A stretch of 10,368 nt of DNA from Candidatus Scybalocola fimicaballi (lineage in GTDB: Bacteria; Bacteroidota; Bacteroidia; Bacteroidales; Paludibacteraceae). The stretch's first letter is position 1. The number at the start of each line of letters is the position of its first letter. Below are positions 7,901 through 10,368 of the stretch, in pieces. The position numbers and the translations under genes were made by a program. The notes under the pieces are model-generated. The model was not told the DNA's origin. It did not search any database and saw only the letters and a program-made list of their open reading frames with translations. The DNA lies in contig DCIP01000012.1 of assembly GCA_002317115.1 (NCBI GenBank), positions 1-10,368 of the forward strand, written 5' to 3'.

Positions 7901-8837
7901 ATATTTCATTTACTGTTGACTCAACATACTCCATTGCTCCAACAATACCTCCAACATTAGTTGAACTACATGAAATACTCATATAGTTGGAACAATCATG
8001 AGTCTTAAAATCAACTGAAGAATCAACCAATCCGAATATTCCTCCAATTCCCCACGTCGCCCTATCAACGTACAATGTCTTCTTAGAACGATTGACTAAA
8101 TTGGATAATTCAATTTCATTGGCACCATAAACATTTCCAATAACACCTCCGAACGTACTGACTGAAGAAGGCAAATCAAACTCCAAATCAACAGTTATGT
8201 CCTTGACAACAAATGGATTATAATTAACAGTAACAGCGGCCAATCCTCCAAATATGCCACTATTTTTACAAGTATATTTAACCTTACCTCCTATAAAACA
8301 ATTCGTTATTTCTACCCCGGTACCAATAAAACCAGTTAAAACACCACTATTTTTTGATGGCAACGTGACATCAATGTCTTCAAATCTAATATTTTTTATG
8401 ACAGCCCCAGGAGCTAATCGAGGTACCAAACCAGAATAACCAGCCCCGTCATAGCCCGTAAACTTTAGATTTTTAACAGTATGACCATTACCATCAATAA
8501 AAATTTCTACCGCATCTGCTAATTGGTAAGGGATGAAATCAAGCCCCTCCATATCAATGTCGTCCTGCAATGATAATCTTAAAATATCATCTTTAACAGA
8601 CAACCAACCACCATAATCAGGATCATTGAGCCAATAATCATAAGATTCAAATGCGGAAGCGAAATCTTCTGCTGTATATATTTTATATGGTTCTACAGAA
8701 CCGATAGGAAAAAGTTCGTCAATATCTATAATTCTCGCACACACCTGATGCATTCCTAAATTCAAAACCATTACGGCTAAAAATAGGATGTTCCTAATAT
8801 ATGATGATATATGACGATTTATCGCACACATTTTCAT
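1914..8837 (-). CDS. Giant T9SS-secreted surface protein with GLUG beta-helix modules and Cys-Asp-Ser repeats
   Basis: This is a 2307-residue, probably cell-surface protein. Residues 1-34 form a signal peptide (core ILFLAVMVLNLGM, likely cleavage after VCA). Three diverged modules follow, at about 50-545, 622-935 and 1000-1350. Each opens with a beta-helix entry motif (IDGNGHTVKNL at 114, LDGAGYSI at 686, FDGDGHTIKV at 1079) and continues with GLUG-type repeats such as DVGGIAGYTGGARVYNCVNL (328) and YTGGIVGSTTSNVIRC (1188). Big-like Ig domains follow the first and third modules (about 548-618 and 1350-1430). About 13 units with a CDS motif span 1435-2145. An Ig-like domain (QWYKDGVAI, about 2148-2222) leads to a type A-like T9SS sorting domain from LKIYPNPV (2228) to the end. 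The stop overlaps the barrel gene. Known GLUG proteins are often adhesins or proteases, but I see no catalytic motif. An adhesive or structural role is inference. ATG at 8837 is chosen; ATG at 8831 is a close alternative. Confidence 0.93.
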   Translation of the reverse strand: MKMCAINRHISSYIRNILFLAVMVLNLGMHQVCARIIDIDELFPIGSVEPYKIYTAEDFASAFESYDYWLNDPDYGGWLSVKDDILRLSLQDDIDMEGLDFIPYQLADAVEIFIDGNGHTVKNLKFTGYDGAGYSGLVPRLAPGAVIKNIRFEDIDVTLPSKNSGVLTGFIGTGVEITNCFIGGKVKYTCKNSGIFGGLAAVTVNYNPFVVKDITVDLEFDLPSSVSTFGGVIGNVYGANEIELSNLVNRSKKTLYVDRATWGIGGIFGLVDSSVDFKTHDCSNYMSISCSSTNVGGIVGAMEYVESTVNEIYNCTNNGNIYSDYGDVGGIAGYTGGARVYNCVNLGNIKSYDPSAAQKHEGDDQPKEENVGGVGGIVGRYHVKSLSSRDAILSSCINLGYVSSIEDGNVADIVGRLTSASNDNYQVSSGRGPKIFPFRNCLSLSLDHSNSIVKQFVFSNDPDANILGGLYSDASLGKTPSNDSIHILSNSELTSGNVPFYYYNNSEDNAYWYDNPTALANSFEPPFMQKKGFYPYLDLNDDIAKLASLPVLIAEGERLDSIASGFTCGMIDGVVWASAKGKFVVSDDGVATILAAGEDTLYGYLGNAVIARPVVVDLTKNVFGGGRGTEDKPYLLKTLAHLEELRDSLATEPGWSKNHYFKLAANISDLDFALSPNRQTAFMGNLDGAGYSITMNIADSKADAALFVFVENATIHDLQTSGSVSGKDLAAGVCAAALNSNIYNCFNSAKISAATAGGVVAYSNGGNLYGLCNSGSIKATEIAGGVIGKVIDFKTSTRISDLVNSGFVYGSEAAGLIGVAEKISASYAFNRLINYGSVYGTSEAYPYIFTSQFSGFTFPDCHYDIQISRNGKCETSEFAGASVGTEILPTSATDVAYELVFDGDNAVYIPSFTKDMRNVELLGLMPTFENEELTSFVQTSPLLLTEGKLILRKLGDSEEFAKLSDLISMKDVPAVLAQKSEFGEERETYINIAAIPFRSGDGSESDPYLINSLDDLKSLADLIQQNKVTDKYYMTSKQNNWSYNKHFKLTNDILGNGTGSSILTEAIASVDNPFQGVFDGDGHTIKVSINDKNKNYQALFANIESGAVIENLKVVGVVTGKINVAGVVACATDLRDGDEPVIRNVISNVDVTSTSECIGGICGKSSARIEDCANAGTISVTFDSNPYYTGGIVGSTTSNVIRCMNIGTVHGHRRVGGIAGYAMNDDAKGLIKDCVNYGMISSQCPPSAEFACLGGIVGSADNFDVETSLNLGRVSCRNEIEVDAIVGSATGEVKNCYYDKQVSALSSNYGTGLLTTEISALSLEPFKNNAGMYPTLTTPLNDEEFPILAMSSLMLYENEDKTVFDDVTKMSYYGDVNVANANVKWTSKNGVVEVVKTDDGYIVKPVAVGSDTLTASYGSYSKQVSVDIYCIPVRIDTTISGCQMVSVRKSDGSEIICKNDTTFTEVYPRENSNCDSTIKYIVKINKLKDYMIDTVLCGKDVLSGAVYRGINYTNADYITRYDTVGCDSAITTRLRVVIPRVDSTYFNSGCDSVFCEVDGKYHYKTVSFYDTLRSKTCGCDSVIIKVNLNVTNSDGYEFDEVYLDSFIVDGKKLVGGESITLTDTLVTKNGCDSIVKKNIYVYDRVYKMDTVIYACDFYLDNVNFKKITHDTVLVEQLSETLHGIVVDGYYLQRRDVRIAHNTASDTTRIPDEYYCERYRLTENVGGVENVIGYITRDTVVLTNIPRDKKCDSVLVRTIHILPAPVKDTVEIVNCGDFYDETLDTTFTATQDYVVRRKFNNSHCDCDSSISLRRYTIRTTKHNTVNISGCSEAQYTFYGNVAPTTFTSSVDTMEVIQYTSGPVCDSIINTIHIAVANPIYDTVSKSTCGDTIMYAGKVYLASDGDYKETITYRSAAGCDSLIRFLDFRFVETIENVLPTKYGCDSVVCEINNKVYYEDHTISVEVGVTEQGCPIFNTQSVVVLHPTSSSVEVMGCEFAEFNGGIYYNDTTLQLHLKSTLCDCDSFVNVKILVLPRIESPTIYLSDCDSVTITDPENGEVVIKEDVDDYQCLYQKVYNVAGKEYICDSIVHYNVHVKKPTYNSVVISGESSVVYGGQTYRRSQVIRDTLVNAEGCDSFVEIKIIVEKDLGYPVIVDKFGYTLFCNNNIGPVKFATYQWYKDGVAIQGATKEYYEGAKGEKLNGCYYVEVTSVAGKEFVSETYCVDKERELKIYPNPVSPDEVLTIDYPFTDDEKKNLRVEIYDAIGIMVDEFMPTSYPIQMNATLQAGHYFVMIFVADDRILDTRFIVR
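2403..4535 (-). repeat. About 13 cysteine-containing CDS-motif repeats (protein-level array)
   Basis: Residues 1435-2145 of the giant protein divide into about 13 units of 48-63 residues. A typical unit reads: DT, about five residues, C (often CG), a variable beta-rich middle, then CDS[IVLF] and a strand ending in a Val-rich stretch. CDS occurs 14 times, with Cys at 1474, 1526, 1550, 1579, 1631, 1750, 1805, 1863, 1917, 1942, 2021, 2045, 2084 and 2133. Three of these (1550, 1942, 2045) sit where a unit's first Cys belongs. Ten of the 13 units have both Cys positions filled. The repeats are strongly diverged in sequence and are not a recent DNA duplication. Similar Cys-Asp-Ser repeats occur in long secreted Bacteroidota proteins, but I cannot name a domain family for them with certainty. 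They probably form a disulfide-stabilised beta-sandwich stalk lifting the beta-helices from the cell. Confidence 0.8.
4788..8690 (-). repeat. Three diverged GLUG/beta-helix modules (protein-level repeat)
   Basis: Residues about 50-545, 622-935 and 1000-1350 of the giant protein share one order of elements. First comes a linker (GGGRGTEDKPYLLKTLAHLE at 624, RSGDGSESDPYLINSLDDL at 998; the first module has only IYTAEDFASAF). Then come a hydrophobic strand with DGxGxxI, a series of GGIxG...NCxNxGxI turns, an aromatic Tyr-Asp segment (LYSDASLG 470, CHYDIQIS 861, CYYDKQVS 1296), and a closing segment with YPYL, LMPTF or YPTL. GLUG-type turns are most regular in modules 1 and 3 and worn in module 2. 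This is the standard layout of secreted GLUG proteins and suggests three right-handed beta-helix blocks in tandem. Confidence 0.8.
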
Positions 8838-8903
8838 TAAAACAAGCTCTTTGCTATTTATGATTTACTAATTATCTGACGTGCCTTCACACATCAAACC
8901 ATA

Positions 8904-8936
8904 CAAAAATAAATCAATCAGTTATTTAAACAAAAA
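8904..8936 (-). promoter_or_regulatory. Bacteroidota-type promoter of the surface-protein operon
   Basis: On the minus strand TTTTTG (8936-8931) is followed after exactly 19 bases by TATTTTTG (8911-8904). This matches the Bacteroidota primary-sigma consensus, a TTG-containing -33 element and TAnnTTTG at -7, with normal spacing. Transcription would begin a few bases downstream, leaving a leader of roughly 60 bases before the ATG at 8837. No other promoter match of this quality was seen before the barrel gene, which supports one long transcript. The start site itself is inferred. Confidence 0.6.
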
Positions 8937-8970
8937 CATCCATAATTGTTTTTTTCAACATATATACAAA

Positions 8971-9003
8971 ATAATGTTGATAATTGGTTGATAATGTTGA
9001 TAA
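8971..9003. repeat. Direct repeat ATAATGTTGATAA with three GTTGATAA words
   Basis: The 13-base sequence ATAATGTTGATAA occurs perfectly at 8971-8983 and 8991-9003. A third GTTGATAA sits between and overlaps them at 8987-8994. The copies lie 35 to 72 bases upstream of the -33 element of the giant gene, a plausible place for an activator or repressor site. The complementary word TTATCAACA is one base from the classical DnaA box TTATCCACA, but one small cluster is weak evidence for an origin. The surrounding 8838-9022 interval holds no gene that I can support. Confidence 0.5.
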
Positions 9004-9022
9004 AGTAGGATAAGTGGCAATT

Positions 9023-9403
9023 TCACCAATCAAAAATATTGCGAAGCAACCACCACCCTATTATAATGATGAAGACAACTACGCAACTTCCATAAGAATT
9101 TAATCTGTTGTGAAACTCTGGATATTCCTCTCTTTTCCACATTCCAATAACAAGCAAAATCAGATAAGGGATTGCAGGAACAAACATAGCGTTGTATTTT
9201 ACCACATCGGCAAAATTTAGGTTTAGAAGGGCGTGAATAGCTCTTTGTGATCCACACCCAGGACATTTGAACCCAGTCAGCACAAGGAACGGGCATTTGG
9301 GAAATCTGATATTTCCTGAAACAGATGGATCATATATAAAATAAACCGTAGCCAATAAGATTATGGCCACGGCTATTATAACGTATTTTATACGACTATA
9401 CAT
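9023..9403 (-). CDS. DUF2752-family membrane protein
   Basis: This 126-residue protein shows the DUF2752 signature: C37-P38, then G44 and the motif CPGCGSQRA at residues 47-55, followed by an amphipathic stretch with N71 and two more membrane segments. Predicted membrane segments are at about 7-24, 74-88 and 107-121, so it is an inner-membrane protein of the usual family size. The conserved Cys-Pro/Cys-Gly cluster resembles a metal- or redox-active site, but the biochemical role of the family is not established. The gene begins 6 bases after the stop of the CD225-like gene on the same strand, so the two are almost certainly cotranscribed and may act together in the membrane. It ends TGA, and no clear terminator hairpin with a U tract is visible downstream, so some readthrough toward the giant gene is possible. 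Confidence 0.88.
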   Translation of the reverse strand: MYSRIKYVIIAVAIILLATVYFIYDPSVSGNIRFPKCPFLVLTGFKCPGCGSQRAIHALLNLNFADVVKYNAMFVPAIPYLILLVIGMWKREEYPEFHNRLNSYGSCVVVFIIIIGWWLLRNIFDW

Positions 9404-9409
9404 CGTTAA

Positions 9410-9778
9410 TTAGATACCTAAATTTTTAAGTATATCACTAACCAATGCAATATTAACTCCTACAACATTTACAAGGATATAAAGGATAAGAGGTATAAAA
9501 GCGATCAAAGCTCCGATATTTGCCCAACGGTCAGCAAGCTTACTCTTTCTATAAGCTTCTACAATATTACCCTGCTGATATGTTTTACTAACTTTAGCTG
9601 CATAAACGATTGATACAATTCCTGTTGGCAAACAACAGAAAAGAGTTGAGAAAATAGCCCAAGCCAAATGAGACTTCGGCATTGGCTTCTTTCTTCCCTT
9701 TGATGCACCACATGAAGGACACTTGATTGCGTTAACATCCATTTCGGCTCCGCAAGTAAGACATTTTTTAGTTTCCAT
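9410..9778 (-). CDS. Zinc-ribbon CD225/dispanin-family membrane protein
   Basis: This 122-residue protein opens with a four-cysteine zinc ribbon (C6, C9, C20, C23 in CLTCG and CPSCG), followed by a basic linker GRKKPMPKS. A CD225/dispanin region covers about 35-100. Its first hydrophobic segment (LAWAIFSTLFCCLPTGIVSI) carries the characteristic paired Cys and Pro-Thr-Gly-Ile-Val. Then come a short loop with VSKTYQQGN, a helix with A75-Y76 and K78-S79-K80, and W85 before the second membrane segment at about 86-106. This is the bacterial version of the family that includes vertebrate IFITM proteins. Bacterial members are small two-segment membrane proteins of unknown function. The gene is first of a pair with the DUF2752 gene, and its start ATG is preceded by an A-rich leader. 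An N-terminal zinc ribbon on CD225 proteins is, from memory, common in Bacteroidota. Confidence 0.88.
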   Translation of the reverse strand: METKKCLTCGAEMDVNAIKCPSCGASKGRKKPMPKSHLAWAIFSTLFCCLPTGIVSIVYAAKVSKTYQQGNIVEAYRKSKLADRWANIGALIAFIPLILYILVNVVGVNIALVSDILKNLGI

Positions 9779-9798
9779 ATTTTTTCTTTTTTTGTTTT

Positions 9799-9814
9799 CA
9801 AAAATACAAAATTA
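9799..9814 (-). promoter_or_regulatory. Possible tandem -7 elements for the CD225-DUF2752 pair
   Basis: On the minus strand TAATTTTG (9814-9807) is followed directly by TATTTTTG (9806-9799). Both match TAnnTTTG. No good TTG is seen 19-21 bases upstream of either, so the promoter is weak by consensus or depends on an activator. The leader from 9798 to the ATG at 9778 is only about 20 bases and almost pure purine on the coding strand, a typical A-rich Bacteroidota translation start region. Confidence 0.4.
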
Positions 9815-9821
9815 AATGCAG

Positions 9822-9847
9822 AATGAAATGTCATAGAAAATTTCATT
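9822..9847. promoter_or_regulatory. Inverted repeat AATGAAAT-N10-ATTTCATT, candidate operator
   Basis: Perfect 8-base arms lie at 9822-9829 and 9840-9847, just upstream of the two -7 elements of the CD225-like gene and covering the region where the -33 contacts would fall. The site sits where a dimeric regulator could act, but the arms are AT-rich and could arise by chance. Confidence 0.3.
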
Positions 9848-9900
9848 TCATCGTTTTTGTATTTATTTAACATTTATGAAGAACTCTTATAAAATCATAT

Positions 9901-9934
9901 ATAAATAAAAAGAGACGTGATTGCTCACGTCTCT
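9901..9934 (-). terminator. Intrinsic terminator of pckA
   Basis: A perfect 10-base-pair stem (AGAGACGTGA 9911-9920, TCACGTCTCT 9925-9934) with a 4-base loop is followed on the minus strand by TTTTATTTAT. It starts 29 bases after the pckA stop. This is a standard Rho-independent terminator and separates pckA from the CD225-DUF2752 pair. Confidence 0.88.
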
Positions 9935-9963
9935 CATTATATATGCTAATTAATAGCGTTTGA

Positions 9964-10368
9964 TTACATCTTTGGACCAGCAGCAACAAGAGCCTTACCA
10001 GCCTCGTTACCTGTGTACTTCTCGAAGTTCTTGATGAAACGAGCAGCAAGATCCTTAGCCTTAGTCTCCCACTCAGATGCGTTAGCATAAGTGTCACGAG
10101 GGTCAAGGATAGCTGGGTTTACATTTGGAAGAGCTGTTGGAACCTCGAAGTTGAACATAGGGATCATCTTAGTCTGAGCCTTCAAGATTGAACCATCAAG
10201 GATAGCGTCGATGATACCACGAGTATCAGGAATAGAGATACGCTTACCAGTTCCGTTCCATCCAGTGTTAACCAAGTATGCCTTAGCACCAGACTTCTTC
10301 ATCTTCTTAACTAGCTCCTCAGCGTACTTAGTTGGGTGCAACTCAAGGAATGCCTGACCGAAACAAGC
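9964..10368 (-). CDS. pckA: Phosphoenolpyruvate carboxykinase (ATP), C-terminal part
   Basis: The visible 134 codons are the C-terminal quarter of an enzyme usually about 535 residues long. The gene enters at the right edge in frame ([13 protein letters not shown]) and ends TAA at 9966-9964. PckA converts oxaloacetate and ATP to PEP, CO2 and ADP in the cytosol. In carbohydrate-fermenting Bacteroidales it is thought to run in the carboxylating direction, fixing CO2 on the way to succinate. Family landmarks include [16 protein letters not shown] and DTR, matching the Escherichia coli segment with adenine-contacting residues, then ILDPRDTYA and the terminal ALVAAGPKM. The phosphate-binding loop and metal ligands lie upstream, outside the window. 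The Lys-to-Pro exchange in ISIPDTR relative to the usual ISIKDTR is a small deviation and not obviously damaging. The gene has its own terminator and is unrelated in function to the surface operon. Confidence 0.97.
   Translation of the reverse strand, partial: ACFGQAFLELHPTKYAEELVKKMKKSGAKAYLVNTGWNGTGKRISIPDTRGIIDAILDGSILKAQTKMIPMFNFEVPTALPNVNPAILDPRDTYANASEWETKAKDLAARFIKNFEKYTGNEAGKALVAAGPKM

Noticed and set aside
8951..8981. Hairpin CAACAT ... ATGTTG as terminator of the DUF2752 gene
   Set aside because: The stem is only about 6 base pairs and AT-rich, and on the minus strand it is followed by A residues instead of U.
8971..9003. Replication origin with DnaA boxes
   Set aside because: TTATCAACA differs from the DnaA consensus, the cluster is small, and no dnaA, dnaN or other origin-linked gene is in the window. 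It is kept only as a possible regulatory repeat.
9559..9873. Minus-strand frame of 104 codons overlapping the CD225-like gene
   Set aside because: It is a frame-shifted shadow. The overlapping frame has the zinc ribbon and CD225 residues, and this one has no coherent motif.

Overview
The window looks like a chromosomal segment of a Bacteroidales bacterium (Bacteroidota). Three things point there. The partial PEP carboxykinase at the right edge is of the Bacteroidales type. The giant gene carries a type IX secretion (T9SS) C-terminal sorting domain, a system restricted to this phylum. Upstream regions contain TAnnTTTG-type -7 elements and A-rich leaders without Shine-Dalgarno sequences. Every gene I can support is on the minus strand, so transcription runs from right to left.

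Right edge (about 9900-10368): the last 134 codons of ATP-dependent pckA, closed by a near-ideal intrinsic terminator. Next (9023-9778) is a two-gene unit: a small zinc-ribbon plus CD225/dispanin-type membrane protein, followed 6 bases later by a DUF2752-family membrane protein. A leader of about 185 bases (8838-9022) follows. It contains three GTTGATAA words and a convincing Bacteroidota promoter.

The centre (1914-8837) is one 2307-residue secreted protein. It has a signal peptide, three diverged GLUG/beta-helix modules with Big-like Ig domains after the first and third, about 13 cysteine-containing units of roughly 55 residues marked by a Cys-Asp-Ser (CDS) motif, a short Ig-like domain and a type A-like T9SS tail. 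Its stop codon overlaps the start of a 416-residue outer-membrane beta-barrel gene (667-1917) in an ATGA junction, so the two are probably made together. Downstream lie a palindromic intergenic element (625-650), an unrecognised 128-residue soluble protein (218-604) and the start of a membrane-anchored or exported protein that leaves the window (1-172).

My reading is that 1-8837 is one surface-protein operon: a long fibrous or adhesin-like exoprotein, a dedicated barrel partner and two accessory proteins. The function of the exoprotein cannot be read from sequence. The most distinctive signals are the near-constant 23-25 residue spacing between cysteines across unit borders, the coupled barrel gene, and the reuse of the same hairpin arms in the operon palindrome and the pckA terminator.
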